From NCBI GenBank assembly GCA_946481735.1, contig CAMLOU010000018.1, forward strand, positions 1-43,033: DNA of 43,033 bases. Direction: 5' to 3'. The notes under the pieces are model-generated. The model was not told the DNA's origin. It was given only the letters and a program-made list of their open reading frames with translations, and did no database searches. A program made the position numbers and the translations under genes. The stretch comes from an uncultured Cellvibrio sp. (lineage in GTDB: Bacteria > Pseudomonadota > Gammaproteobacteria > Pseudomonadales > Cellvibrionaceae). Below are positions 29,126 to 38,013 of the stretch, one piece after another (positions within the stretch are counted from its first letter, which is position 1; each line of letters opens with the position of its first letter).

Positions 29126-29308
29126 TTATTCGTTAACACCTTTATCAATCACTTTACGACCGCGGTAAAAACCGTCAGCAGTAACGTGATGACGCAAGTG
29201 TTTTTCACCGCTGGTTGCGTCAACGGACAAGGTTGGTCCGGTCAATGCATCGTGCGAACGACGCATGTCACGCTTGGAACGGGATTTTTTGTTTTGCTGT
29301 ACGGCCAT
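29126..29308 (-). CDS. rpmF: 50S ribosomal protein L32
   Basis: This basic 60-residue ribosomal protein starts [21 protein letters not shown] and ends [15 protein letters not shown], the standard L32 pattern. It lacks the CxxC zinc ribbon found in some L32 forms, so it is the zinc-free type. An AGGAG site precedes the ATG. It sits between yceD and plsX as in most gammaproteobacteria. Confidence 0.98.
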   Translation of the reverse strand: MAVQQNKKSRSKRDMRRSHDALTGPTLSVDATSGEKHLRHHVTADGFYRGRKVIDKGVNE

Positions 29309-29349
29309 GATAATCTCCTGATGACATACTCACTGGAACCGAGGCGCCT

Positions 29350-29886
29350 CTATTTTTTCGGCGAGCTCTTAAGTTGCTCCAGCACTTGAAACGGGTTTTT
29401 CTTCTCTTGCTTGACGACCACCGGCTCACCGCTGTGGAAGAGCTTGGGGTCAACACACTGTTCCTCGTGGTAAGCCACTGGAGGAAGGTTTAGCAACAAC
29501 TCTTCTTCGACCATTTCGAAGAAATCTGCACTGGCATCCTCAACAATCCAGGGATCCAGATGCTTCGGCAGTGCCCTGGCATCTTCTTCCGTCCACACAA
29601 TGGCCAGTGAAATATCACACTCCACTGGCTTGCTGACCGGAGACAAGCAACGTTGGCATATCAACATCAGATCTGCACGCGCCTTACCAGACACAACCTT
29701 TTTACCTTCCTCACTAATCCCGAAATTCAGCCTGACAAATACCTGGCCTTCGGTTCCCTCCAGCGACTCTGCCAAACGCGGCAAGGCAGCTATAGGGATA
29801 ATACCCTCCAGAGAAATACCCTGTTGGGCGAACTTCCGCGGATCTCCCTGCCGGGGCAAGGTTTTGTGTGAGGGGGCTGAAAACAT
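29350..29886 (-). CDS. yceD: YceD/DUF177 family protein
   Basis: This 178-residue protein is of the YceD (DUF177) family, which affects 23S rRNA accumulation in bacteria and plants. The central CQRC pair and a later EEQC region are the conserved cysteines, with an NPFQVLEQLK tail typical of the family. It is the first gene before rpmF and plsX. A strong promoter has its -10 only 9 nt before the ATG, so the mRNA would be nearly or fully leaderless, and there is no ribosome site upstream. Confidence 0.93.
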   Translation of the reverse strand: MFSAPSHKTLPRQGDPRKFAQQGISLEGIIPIAALPRLAESLEGTEGQVFVRLNFGISEEGKKVVSGKARADLMLICQRCLSPVSKPVECDISLAIVWTEEDARALPKHLDPWIVEDASADFFEMVEEELLLNLPPVAYHEEQCVDPKLFHSGEPVVVKQEKKNPFQVLEQLKSSPKK

Positions 29887-29895
29887 AAGCGCGCA

Positions 29896-29924
29896 ATAAT
29901 AGGGATCTGCTGTACGTCTGTCAA
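29896..29924 (-). promoter_or_regulatory. Strong sigma70 promoter of the yceD-rpmF-plsX-fab cluster
   Basis: On the minus strand a perfect TTGACA (29919-29924) and TATTAT (29896-29901) are separated by 17 nt. The predicted start of transcription lies 0-4 nt before the yceD ATG at 29886. Confidence 0.85.
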
Positions 29925-30000
29925 AGAAAATGTATGCAAATGGCGCTATTTAGTGCTTGCGGCATAGAATAAACACTCTATCTATGATTCCGAGGGTTTA

Positions 30001-30603
30001 ATGCAAACTATTATCCTGGCCTCCAGCTCCATTTATCGCCGTCAGCTATTGGATAAACTGGGCATCCACTACCAATGGCAAGCACCCGATATAGATGAAA
30101 CACCCATAAGCGGGGAATCCCCGACCGCTTTGGTCAAACGCCTTGCACAATCCAAAGCTATGGCCCTCGCACAACATTATCCGACGGCACTGATCATTGG
30201 TTCGGATCAGGTTGCGGCTCTGGAAAATCAAATCTTGGGAAAACCTGGCAATCACGCCAGCGCCAAAGCGCAACTCACCATGGCAAGCGGCAAAAAGGTG
30301 ACCTTCTTTACCGGCTTGGCACTGTACAACAGTGCTACTAAAAGCGTGCAAACATGCTGCGAAACCTATCAAGTCAGTTTTCGCCCATTAACTGATGCGC
30401 AAATAGAGGATTATCTGGCGCGCGAACAACCCTACGATTGCGCGGGCAGCTTCAAATCCGAAGGGCTGGGAATCGCTTTGTTTGACAAACTGGAGGGTAG
30501 AGATCCCAATACCCTCATAGGTCTTCCTTTAATTACCCTGATTGACATGCTTCACAATGAAGGAGTTGCAATATTGGGCACTAAACCAGACGCGGCCAGG
30601 TAA
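30001..30603 (+). CDS. yceF: Maf-family nucleotide pyrophosphatase (YceF type)
   Basis: This 200-residue Maf-like protein hydrolyses non-canonical nucleotides; the YceF subgroup prefers 7-methyl-GTP. It has the N-terminal LASSSIYRRQLL motif, DIDET, the catalytic-site GSDQVA and the later AGSFKSEGLG and NTLIGLPL segments. It is divergent from yceD, as commonly seen in relatives. Its 3' end overlaps that of the converging HAD phosphatase gene by 23 nt. Confidence 0.94.
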   Translation: MQTIILASSSIYRRQLLDKLGIHYQWQAPDIDETPISGESPTALVKRLAQSKAMALAQHYPTALIIGSDQVAALENQILGKPGNHASAKAQLTMASGKKVTFFTGLALYNSATKSVQTCCETYQVSFRPLTDAQIEDYLAREQPYDCAGSFKSEGLGIALFDKLEGRDPNTLIGLPLITLIDMLHNEGVAILGTKPDAAR

Positions 30604-31225
30604 GCAATTCGTCAAAACGGTCCATGCATAACTCAGGCTCATAGGGATGCAAACGATCAACGTGGTGGGCGCCATAACTGACAGCAATACGCGGCATGCT
30701 TATCGTACGCGCCATCGCCATGTCATATTCTGTATCCCCTACCATGACTGACTCCTCAGAAGGGACCGAGAACTCAACCAGCAGTTGTTCCAACATCAAG
30801 GGGTGCGGCTTGGACGCGGTTTCATCGGCACACCGGGTGGCATGAAAGAATGAAGACATCCCCAGATTAGCCAGGATTCTATCCAGCCCACGCCGGCTTT
30901 TCCCTGTTGCTATAGCCAACTGGTGCCCCTCGGCCCGCAGATGTTCCAAGGTTTCCTGCACGGCAGGAAACAGCATAGAGGGACGCAATTGATCCAAGGC
31001 GACAAAATGAAAGGCGTAACGATCACGAATTTGTTGTCGCTCTACTTCCCCACGCAACGGAAACAGGCGGGCAATAGCCTCTGGTAAGCCCAACCCGATA
31101 ATTTCATGAACCTCTTTATCCAGCGGTACTTGCCAACCCAAATCTTCAGCGGCCATTTGCATGGCTTGCGTAATCATCCCCGTTGAATCACTCAGGGTTC
31201 CATCCCAGTCAAAAATCAATAACAA
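30581..31225 (-). CDS. HAD-family hydrolase (phosphoglycolate phosphatase-like)
   Basis: This 214-residue haloacid dehalogenase-type phosphatase has motif I DWDGTL (6-11), a helical cap, motif II ATGKS, motif III Lys in SKPHP and motif IV GDTEYDM. It resembles Gph/YcjU-type sugar phosphate phosphatases found beside rluC, but the substrate is not readable. The start is TTG with an AGGAG 8 nt upstream, so that start is well supported. It follows rluC by 33 nt, and its end overlaps the converging yceF gene by 23 nt. Confidence 0.92.
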   Translation of the reverse strand: MLLIFDWDGTLSDSTGMITQAMQMAAEDLGWQVPLDKEVHEIIGLGLPEAIARLFPLRGEVERQQIRDRYAFHFVALDQLRPSMLFPAVQETLEHLRAEGHQLAIATGKSRRGLDRILANLGMSSFFHATRCADETASKPHPLMLEQLLVEFSVPSEESVMVGDTEYDMAMARTISMPRIAVSYGAHHVDRLHPYEPELCMDRFDELLTWPRLV

Positions 31226-31258
31226 CTGGTCATCTCCTGCAAATAAATAGCTGCGAAC

Positions 31259-32248
31259 CTAGCACGCAGACAGCCTGGCCAGCGGTTCTGCCAGATCAGG
31301 CGTTAGCGGGGCTTTAACGATGGTCAATACTGACTGATCCGGCAGGTAGAACCCCAACTCTGCCGCATGCAGAAAAAGACGCTTTATGCCTAGCTGTTGC
31401 ATATCTTCATTAATATCGTCCCTGCCATACTTTTCATCCCCTACCAGACTATGGCCGACATATTGCGCATGAACACGAATCTGATGGGTACGACCGGTAA
31501 TCGGGCGGGCCTCTATCAAAGTGAAATCCCGATATGCCTGAAGCACGGTAAATTCAGTCAAACTTGGTTTTCCTGCCGGGTTAACCTTCACAATGCGCTC
31601 TCCGTTACCTATTTCGGATTTAAGCAACGGAGCATCAACACGCCGGCAATCGACTGGCCACGCACCAATCACCAAGGCTTGATATACCTTGCGCACACCA
31701 CTTTGTCCTTTATTACGCAACGCGGCCTGCAGATGGCGCAGCATACTACGCTTCTTGGCAATCATGATACAACCGGAGGTATCCCTATCCAGCCGATGGA
31801 CCAGCTCAAGATAGCGGGCATCCGGACGCATCTGACGCAGCACCTCAATCAACCCCAGGCTCACTCCACTGCCACCATGAACCGCTAAACCTGGCGGTTT
31901 GTTAATAACCAGCAAACCGTCGTTTTCAAACAGAACAGCCTGTTCCAGCTTACGGGTCAACACATTACTCGGCTGGGGAGGTACCGCTTGTTCGACCAGC
32001 CGAACCGGAGGAATCCTGACAATGTCGCCTGCAAGGAGCTTGTAATCCGGCTTGCATCGACCTTTATTTACCCTGACCTCGCCTTTACGCAAGATGTTGT
32101 AGACCCGTGACTTAGGTACACGCTTGAGGCGAGCCATCAGAAAATTATCAATACGCTGACCGGCTTGGTCCGCGTCTATCTCAATAAATTGAACCTGGGT
32201 AAGGGTAATATCGTCGGCGACGTGTGGTTTAGGAGAGGCTTTTTTCAT
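31259..32248 (-). CDS. rluC: 23S rRNA pseudouridine synthase RluC
   Basis: This 329-residue pseudouridine synthase modifies 23S rRNA at the RluC sites (955, 2504 and 2580 in E. coli). An S4-like RNA-binding domain (QRIDNFL, RKGEVRVNKGR) comes first. The catalytic domain carries the catalytic Asp in the HRLDRDTSG motif, plus GRTHQIRVH. I use the ATG at 32248; a TTG lies six codons upstream. No ribosome site precedes the ATG, and a TATGAT hexamer ends just 6 nt before it. The gene is divergent from rne across about 800 nt. Confidence 0.96.
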   Translation of the reverse strand: MKKASPKPHVADDITLTQVQFIEIDADQAGQRIDNFLMARLKRVPKSRVYNILRKGEVRVNKGRCKPDYKLLAGDIVRIPPVRLVEQAVPPQPSNVLTRKLEQAVLFENDGLLVINKPPGLAVHGGSGVSLGLIEVLRQMRPDARYLELVHRLDRDTSGCIMIAKKRSMLRHLQAALRNKGQSGVRKVYQALVIGAWPVDCRRVDAPLLKSEIGNGERIVKVNPAGKPSLTEFTVLQAYRDFTLIEARPITGRTHQIRVHAQYVGHSLVGDEKYGRDDINEDMQQLGIKRLFLHAAELGFYLPDQSVLTIVKAPLTPDLAEPLARLSAC

Positions 32249-33054
32249 GGCGCGATCATACCGCAAACCTTATCGCTCGACATGTAGCACGCCTAAGTTA
32301 TTCGGCTAGACTTGATGATGAAGCATCCTTATCGCATCCCGTTCATTGAAGCCAATAATGAATGCTGCTATATTCGGCGGCGCCGAGACAGGCAGGTTTC
32401 CGGATAACGCATTGAAAAGGCGTGTCAATTAGGAAATACCGCTGACGGCGAAAGGAGGCTTTGACCCTTGAGGCAACCGATTGGGAACACTCGGGTCCAA
32501 TACTCCACGAAACAAACAAAACGGTATTTTCGCAACTGATATGTGTTGCGCAAATACACTGTAACAATCGCGCCTAACTGCGTTATAGCTATTGTTAATA
32601 CCGAAAGTGTTTTGTAGGACTCTAGATTCTACGTATTGCCAGATAAAATTCTGGATGTGATCCACCCTGACAAGCGAATGCCGCGCCACAGAGCCAGGCC
32701 GGAGATGATATAAACCCGCGAGGTCATATCATGTTAGCCGCACAGGCTAGGCAAATTGCGATCACTATCCTGAACCGGTTGCTTGATTTTTTGCAGCCAG
32801 CAGTACATGAGCGGACTGGAATGACAACCGTCCAAAAACTGAGTTAAATGGGAAGAGAACTATCTATCAGCGCAGGAATGTTATCCGTCACGAGCCGAAT
32901 ATTCGCCCATGACAAGTCCAGACTGAACAGCATCTGCCCACCAACCGCTGTCGCGAGCACTCTGTAGCGCGGCAGTCTACACGGTTGCACAAAACGCCTC
33001 TGTGTTGACCCTAGTTACTTCGTTGCGAATGCGCTCGAACTAATCAGGTAACAC
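32249..33054 (+). other. Gene-free 806-nt region with long rne leader
   Basis: No convincing coding frame is present; short frames on the minus strand lack ribosome sites and family features. In E. coli the rne mRNA has a leader of about 360 nt through which RNase E controls its own level. A similar leader is likely here. Candidate structure includes ATGATAT/ATATCAT (32705-32711 and 32726-32732) and a distant CGGTATT/AATACCG pair (32522-32528, 32597-32603). The rne promoter could not be fixed by eye. Confidence 0.5.
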
Positions 33055-36048
33055 ATGAAAAGAATGCTTATCAATGCAACTCAACCCGAAGAGTTGCGCG
33101 TAGCGCTGGTCGACGGCCAGTGGCTCTATGACCTCGATATAGAAAATCGCAATCGCGAACAGAAAAAATCGAACATCTATAAAGGCCGCATCACCCGGGT
33201 TGAACCAAGCCTCGAGGCCGCCTTTGTTGATTATGGTGCCGAGCGTCACGGCTTCCTTCCTCTGAAAGAGATCTCCCGCGAATACTTCACCAAGAATGCC
33301 GGCGACACTGACGGTCGCGTCAAGATTAAGGACGTCCTTAAAGAGGGCACAGAAGTTATTGTGCAGATTGATAAAGAAGAGCGCGGCAACAAAGGCGCTG
33401 CACTCACCACCTTTATCAGCCTGGCTGGCCGCTATCTTGTGCTAATGCCGAACAATCCGCGCGCGGGCGGCATCTCCCGCCGTATTGAGGGAGAAGATCG
33501 CGCCGAACTCAAAGATGCGCTTGGCTCCATCGAAGTCCCCCAAGGTATGGGCGTGATTATTCGCACCGCAGGCGTGGGCCGTAGCGCCGACGAATTACAG
33601 TGGGACTTGAACTACCTGCTGCAACTGTGGAGCTCAATCGACACTGAGGCCAAGAAATCCCCCGCGCCCACCTTTCTCTTCCAGGAAAGTAACGTCATCA
33701 TTCGTGCTATCCGTGACTACTTGCGCCAGGATGTTGGTGAAGTCATTGTTGATAATAAAGAAGCATTCGAACTGGCTTCGGCCTTTATTCAACAAGTCAT
33801 GCCCAATTACCGCAGCAAGGTGAAGCTCTATCAGGACGACATTCCTTTATTCAACCGTTACCAGATTGAGAGCCAGATCGAAACCGCCTTCCAACGGGAA
33901 GTGAAGCTGCCTTCGGGTGGTGCGATTGTGATCGACGTTACCGAAGCGCTTGTTTCGATTGACATTAACTCTTCACGGGCGACCAAAGGCGGCGACATCG
34001 AAGAAACCGCTCTGCAAACCAACCTGGAGGCAGCTGACGAGATTGCACGGCAATTGCGTTTGCGTGACATGGGCGGCCTGGTTGTTATCGACTTTATCGA
34101 TATGCAGCCCGTACGCAATCAGCGCGAAGTAGAAAACCGCATGCGTGACGCTCTGTTGATGGATCGTGCACGCGTGCAAATCGGCCGCATTTCACGCTTT
34201 GGCTTGCTGGAGATGTCCCGTCAGCGTTTGCGCCCCTCACTGGGAGAAATACATTCCAAAGTATGCCCACGCTGTAATGGTCAAGGCACCATCCGTGGCA
34301 CACGCTCTTTAGCTTTGGCTATTTTGCGCCTGGTAGAAGAGGAAGCACAGAAAGAGCGCAGCGCTGAAATTCGCGCTATCGCACCTATGTCGGTAGCCAC
34401 TTATCTGCTCAACGAGAAACGCAAAACCATTTCCAACATTGAGGCACGCAACAATACTCGCGTCGTGATTGTTCCCAGTGCAGATATGATGACACCTCAT
34501 TTTGAGGTACAGCGCCTGCGCGACGACGATGAAGGGACACTGGAAACCAGCTACAAGATCACCCCGACGGCAGACGAAGGCAAAGAAGAAGACGAAGAGA
34601 TGACCGTGAAGGCTCTGCCTGTCAGCAGACCTGCCGTTCAGGTTACCGCACCGTCACAACCAGCGCCTGAGCCAGTTAAAAAGCCAGGTGTCATTGCCCG
34701 CTTTATCAGCCTGTTACTGGGCTTGTTCAGCAATGACAAATCGAGCGGCGACAACAAAGGCCATAAGCGCGACCGCAACCGTCACAGTCGCAACAGAAAT
34801 CAGCCACAGTCACGCAATCGTCGCGACCGTAATCGTCGCGATAAAGAGCGTAAAGATGACCGGGAAATTCGCGATAACCGTGAACCTCGCGAATCAGGCG
34901 ATACACCAACAACCGACACACGCAATGAGCGCGGCGCCCGCGAGAATGATCGCCGTGAAAACCGCCATCAAGCGCGCGACAATGGTGAGGCGAACAGAGA
35001 TAGTAAAGACAAGGATATTAAGGACAGAGACAACAAGGAAAGAGAGAGCAATGACAATCGCCCGCAACGTGGCAACCGGAATAATCGCGACGATCGTGAT
35101 AATGCGCGCCGTAACCAGACGAACAATGAACCGGCTGCAGAAACCAAAAGCGACAATGTCGAGGTGGAGCAGGATAACGATGACCGGCCAGCAAAACGCC
35201 CAGCCGGACGTCGTGCGCGCTCACAACAACGCCGTCGCGGACGTCGGGAGTCTTCAGAGGATAATGCGCAAAATCCTGGAGCGACTGAATCAGCAATCGC
35301 TGCTGCCCATGACGTCACTATCACCAGCGAAGCTGCGGTAAACGAAACAGAATTTGGTTCGGATGTCTCCAACGAAGCAGAAATGCTGAATTCGCAAGTG
35401 ACCGAAGCGATTGCCGCACAAACAGCTGCTTTTGAGCAACAGATCTCCACAGCCGAGCAGCAAGAGGTAGAAGTGCAGGAAATAGAAGCACAAGAAGTGG
35501 AAATGGCAACTACTTCCAATCAATCATTTGTGATTGACCAAGAGCCAATGACACCAGTTGCTGAAGTGCATACTATTGCCGGAAAAAATCGCATCACATC
35601 GGTCGCACCTTCTGTATCGCAAGTTTTTGAAGCCCCGTTGCCAAACGACAGCATGGCAACTGACACAGCTATAGAGACAGCATCTGCCGTAGCACCATTA
35701 GCAACACACGTTGCCGCAGAGCAAGAACAACCCGAACAGGTCGTTGCGAAATCAGTTGAAGTTATTGAAGTAACTGCTGAAACACAAGCAGCAGCGGAAA
35801 CAGAAAGCAACGAGCCAGTTGCTACAGAAGTTGTTCGCGCCAACAATGATCCTCGCCGGGCCCCGAAGCCGGCAGCGGTTCATATTGTGACAGAGACATT
35901 GACCCGGGTTCAGCCGCGCGCGCTGGATACCAGTATGCCGGCAAGTGTTGAACACAACCCTCGCCCCTTGGCTCGCCCATCTAACGATCCACGCCTCGCG
36001 AAACGCACAGCGCAGACACCCGAGGTGAAGGCAGAAGACCAGGAATAA
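33055..36048 (+). CDS. rne: Ribonuclease E
   Basis: This 997-residue endonuclease leads mRNA decay and rRNA/tRNA processing and organises the degradosome. The catalytic half aligns with E. coli numbering: S1 domain (about 37-120), Asp303 and Asp346 for Mg, and Cys404/Cys407 in CPRC for the Zn link. The non-catalytic half has an amphipathic membrane segment at about 544-560 ([15 protein letters not shown]), an Arg/Asp-rich RNA-binding stretch (572-690), a second Arg block (about 711-731), an acidic Gln/Glu-rich part and two NDPR motifs (931-934, 977-980). NDPR motifs are known from the Pseudomonas RNase E scaffold. A strong terminator follows. Confidence 0.98.
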   Translation: MKRMLINATQPEELRVALVDGQWLYDLDIENRNREQKKSNIYKGRITRVEPSLEAAFVDYGAERHGFLPLKEISREYFTKNAGDTDGRVKIKDVLKEGTEVIVQIDKEERGNKGAALTTFISLAGRYLVLMPNNPRAGGISRRIEGEDRAELKDALGSIEVPQGMGVIIRTAGVGRSADELQWDLNYLLQLWSSIDTEAKKSPAPTFLFQESNVIIRAIRDYLRQDVGEVIVDNKEAFELASAFIQQVMPNYRSKVKLYQDDIPLFNRYQIESQIETAFQREVKLPSGGAIVIDVTEALVSIDINSSRATKGGDIEETALQTNLEAADEIARQLRLRDMGGLVVIDFIDMQPVRNQREVENRMRDALLMDRARVQIGRISRFGLLEMSRQRLRPSLGEIHSKVCPRCNGQGTIRGTRSLALAILRLVEEEAQKERSAEIRAIAPMSVATYLLNEKRKTISNIEARNNTRVVIVPSADMMTPHFEVQRLRDDDEGTLETSYKITPTADEGKEEDEEMTVKALPVSRPAVQVTAPSQPAPEPVKKPGVIARFISLLLGLFSNDKSSGDNKGHKRDRNRHSRNRNQPQSRNRRDRNRRDKERKDDREIRDNREPRESGDTPTTDTRNERGARENDRRENRHQARDNGEANRDSKDKDIKDRDNKERESNDNRPQRGNRNNRDDRDNARRNQTNNEPAAETKSDNVEVEQDNDDRPAKRPAGRRARSQQRRRGRRESSEDNAQNPGATESAIAAAHDVTITSEAAVNETEFGSDVSNEAEMLNSQVTEAIAAQTAAFEQQISTAEQQEVEVQEIEAQEVEMATTSNQSFVIDQEPMTPVAEVHTIAGKNRITSVAPSVSQVFEAPLPNDSMATDTAIETASAVAPLATHVAAEQEQPEQVVAKSVEVIEVTAETQAAAETESNEPVATEVVRANNDPRRAPKPAAVHIVTETLTRVQPRALDTSMPASVEHNPRPLARPSNDPRLAKRTAQTPEVKAEDQE

Positions 36049-36068
36049 AGTTGACATCGTGTTTATTC

Positions 36069-36096
36069 AAAAGCCGGGCTTTGGCCCGGCTTTTTT
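36069..36096 (+). terminator. Terminator downstream of rne
   Basis: AAGCCGGGC (36071-36079) and GCCCGGCTT (36084-36092) form a 9-bp stem with a TTTG loop, followed by T residues to 36096. Confidence 0.95.
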
Positions 36097-36178
36097 ATTT
36101 CCGCTATATGGTATGTGGCGGATTGTTCAGGTTATGACCGCAGATACAAAGACAGGCGTAAATATTATTCCTTGCGTC

Positions 36179-36206
36179 TTGCTCACCGATAAAACCTATG
36201 TATAAT
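36179..36206 (+). promoter_or_regulatory. tRNA-Ser promoter
   Basis: TTGCTC (36179-36184) and a perfect TATAAT (36201-36206) are 16 nt apart and lie 12 nt before the mature tRNA 5' end. Confidence 0.7.
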
Positions 36207-36218
36207 TTGCACCTCTTC

Positions 36219-36308
36219 GGAAGGGTGGCAGAGTGGTTTAATGCACCGGTCTTGAAAACCGGCGTAGGTGCGAGCCTACCCAGGGTTCAAATCCCTGCCC
36301 TTCCGCCA
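36219..36308 (+). tRNA. tRNA-Ser (anticodon UGA)
   Basis: The 90-nt gene includes an encoded CCA end. The acceptor stem pairs GGAAGGG with CCCTTCC and has G as discriminator base. The anticodon loop CTTGAAA gives UGA (36253-36255), and there is a long serine-type variable arm and a GGTTCAAATCC T-loop. It is close to the E. coli tRNA-Ser(UGA) sequence. A promoter lies upstream and an intrinsic terminator downstream, so it is a single-gene unit. Confidence 0.98.
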
Positions 36309-36326
36309 TCTTTGTCGACAGACAAA

Positions 36327-36361
36327 ACAAAAGGCGCCGCACTCCGGCGCCTTTTGTTTTT
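36327..36361 (+). terminator. Terminator downstream of tRNA-Ser
   Basis: ACAAAAGGCGCCG (36327-36339) pairs perfectly with CGGCGCCTTTTGT (36345-36357), with a 5-nt loop and a following T-run. Confidence 0.93.
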
Positions 36362-36446
36362 CAACTTTACTGCTTGTGAACTGTTAAATTGCCCCCATGT
36401 CCAATAGGCAGTGTTTCAATACACTTCTGGCCACCAATATAATCTC

Positions 36447-36475
36447 TTGGAATTTGTAATCCGAATTTGTATGAT
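36447..36475 (+). promoter_or_regulatory. yccA promoter
   Basis: TTGGAA (36447-36452) and TATGAT (36470-36475) are separated by 17 nt, about 40 nt before the yccA start codon. Confidence 0.65.
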
Positions 36476-36513
36476 GACCATCACTTTTTAACAAAGCCCA
36501 GTGGAGATTCACC

Positions 36514-37191
36514 ATGCAAGAGCTTTATACCCAAACAGCATCAACCAGTACCCTTGAGGTAAACAAGGTACTGCGTAATACCTATATGCTACTCGGCATA
36601 ACCCTGGTATTCAGCGCCCTTACCGCAGGTATCAGCATGGCAGTCGGCATCGGTCACGGTGTCGGTCTGATTATGAGCCTCGTCGCTTTGGGCTTGATAT
36701 GGTTTGTTCTACCACGCACCGCCAATTCACCCACCGGCCTGGTCGTTGTCTTCGCCTTTACCGGCTTGATTGGTGCGAGCCTGGGGCCAATCCTGAACCA
36801 CTACCTCGCATTCGCTAATGGCGGTTCTATCGTGCTGCAAGCATTAGGTGGCACAGCATTGATATTTCTTGGCTTGTCCGCCTACACCTTGACTACCCGC
36901 AAGGATTTCAGCTTTCTGCAAGGTTTCGTGGTAGTCGGCATGATGGTAATGATTGCCGCGATGTTGATATTGATCGGCGCCTCCCTGTTCGGGTTCAATG
37001 TTTCAGGCTTGCAATTGGCCTTCTCGGCCGGTGTGGTGCTGTTAATGTCCGCTTTGATCCTCTATCAAACCAGTGCAATTATCCACGGCGGCGAGACAAA
37101 CTACATCCTGGCCACCACAAGCCTGTACTTGTCGATCATTAACCTTTTCACAAGCCTGCTCCATCTGTTAGGTGCGGCTGGTGATGACTAA
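36514..37191 (+). CDS. yccA: YccA, Bax inhibitor-1 family membrane protein
   Basis: This 225-residue inner membrane protein has seven predicted helices and belongs to the Bax inhibitor-1 (TMBIM) family. E. coli YccA is a substrate and modulator of the FtsH protease and can protect SecY from degradation. Conserved parts include NKVLRNTYMLLG at the N-terminus, the central GGTALIFLGLSAY and a C-terminal SLYLSIINLFTSLLHLLG segment. A GGAG site (36503-36506) precedes the ATG. A tRNA-Ser gene upstream and tusDCBE downstream is an order I recall from Pseudomonas. Confidence 0.95.
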   Translation: MQELYTQTASTSTLEVNKVLRNTYMLLGITLVFSALTAGISMAVGIGHGVGLIMSLVALGLIWFVLPRTANSPTGLVVVFAFTGLIGASLGPILNHYLAFANGGSIVLQALGGTALIFLGLSAYTLTTRKDFSFLQGFVVVGMMVMIAAMLILIGASLFGFNVSGLQLAFSAGVVLLMSALILYQTSAIIHGGETNYILATTSLYLSIINLFTSLLHLLGAAGDD

Positions 37192-37212
37192 ATTCCACGT
37201 AAATTATTAAAG

Positions 37213-37239
37213 AAAGCCCCGTTAATACGGGGCTTTTTT
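37213..37239 (+). terminator. Terminator between yccA and tusD
   Basis: AAAGCCCCG (37213-37221) and CGGGGCTTT (37228-37236) form a 9-bp stem with a 6-nt loop and a T-run. It ends only 12 nt before the tusD start codon. Confidence 0.9.
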
Positions 37240-37251
37240 ATTTATCACATT

Positions 37252-37644
37252 ATGATTTTCTCATTAGCCGTTTATTCAGCCCCCCACAGCTCGCAAGCCA
37301 GCGACACTGCGTATCGGTTTGCCGAAGCGTTGCTGGCGGAGGGGCACAGTCTATATAGAGTCTTTTTTTATCAGGACGGGGTTCACAATAGCAGCAACTT
37401 GCTGACGATAGCGCAAGATGAAGCCGATATACCCTCCCGCTGGCAACACCTGTCCAACACACACCAGGTTGACCTGGTTGTTTGTATCGCAGCGGCACTG
37501 AAGCGCGGGATACTCAACCAGGAAGAAGCCGACCGCTATGAAAAACCGGCGCACAACCTTCGACAAGGCTTTGCGCTCAGCGGCTTGGGGCAACTGGTTG
37601 ACGCAGCCCTGGCATCAGATCGGCTAATCACTTTTGGTAGCTAG
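37252..37644 (+). CDS. tusD: Sulfur relay protein TusD (DsrE family)
   Basis: This 130-residue subunit of the TusBCD complex receives persulfide sulfur from TusA and passes it to TusE for 2-thiolation of wobble uridine in tRNA. The sulfur-carrying Cys78 in LVVCIAAALKRG sits at the E. coli position. The N- and C-termini also match the family, so the ATG at 37252 is right, although no ribosome site is visible and a terminator stem lies just upstream. It is the first of four closely packed tus genes. Confidence 0.95.
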   Translation: MIFSLAVYSAPHSSQASDTAYRFAEALLAEGHSLYRVFFYQDGVHNSSNLLTIAQDEADIPSRWQHLSNTHQVDLVVCIAAALKRGILNQEEADRYEKPAHNLRQGFALSGLGQLVDAALASDRLITFGS

Positions 37645-37645
37645 C

Positions 37646-38008
37646 ATGCGCAAAAAAATTCTGTTTATCAGCCGACATGCGCCCTACGGCTCTTCAATTG
37701 CCAAAGAAGCACTCGATGCCGTACTGACAATGGCTGCCTATGAACAGGACCTAAGCCTGTTGTTTATGGACGACGGGGTTTTTCAACTACTCCAAAACCA
37801 GCAAAGCCACGAAATTGCACAAAAAAATTTCGCAGCTATGCTGCCTATCCTACCTCTATACGAAGTGGAAAACATTTTTGTACACTTGGAATCGCTACAG
37901 GCACGTGGCATCACGGAAAATGAACTTCTCCTCGACAGTGTCCAGGTTCTTGACAGCCATGCTGTCAGTGTCTTACTGGCACAGCAAGACCAACTGCTGA
38001 GCTTCTAA
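37646..38008 (+). CDS. tusC: Sulfur relay protein TusC (DsrF family)
   Basis: This 120-residue subunit of the TusBCD heterohexamer starts KKILFISRHAPYGSS, typical of TusC/DsrF, and has FMDDGVFQLL in the middle. No cysteine is needed in this subunit and none is present. The ATG at 37646 lies 1 nt after the tusD stop; a TTG four codons earlier gives a longer frame but is less likely. Confidence 0.94.
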   Translation: MRKKILFISRHAPYGSSIAKEALDAVLTMAAYEQDLSLLFMDDGVFQLLQNQQSHEIAQKNFAAMLPILPLYEVENIFVHLESLQARGITENELLLDSVQVLDSHAVSVLLAQQDQLLSF

Positions 38009-38013
38009 TCACA

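Noticed and set aside
32343..32689. Two overlapping minus-strand frames (74 and 86 residues) in the rne leader
   Set aside because: They lack ribosome sites, show no recognisable features and lie in a region expected to be a non-coding leader.
34968..35519. 183-residue minus-strand frame opposite the rne tail, rich in Ser, Cys and Arg
   Set aside because: Its composition mirrors the low-complexity Arg/Asp/Glu region of RNase E; no start signal or homology is visible.
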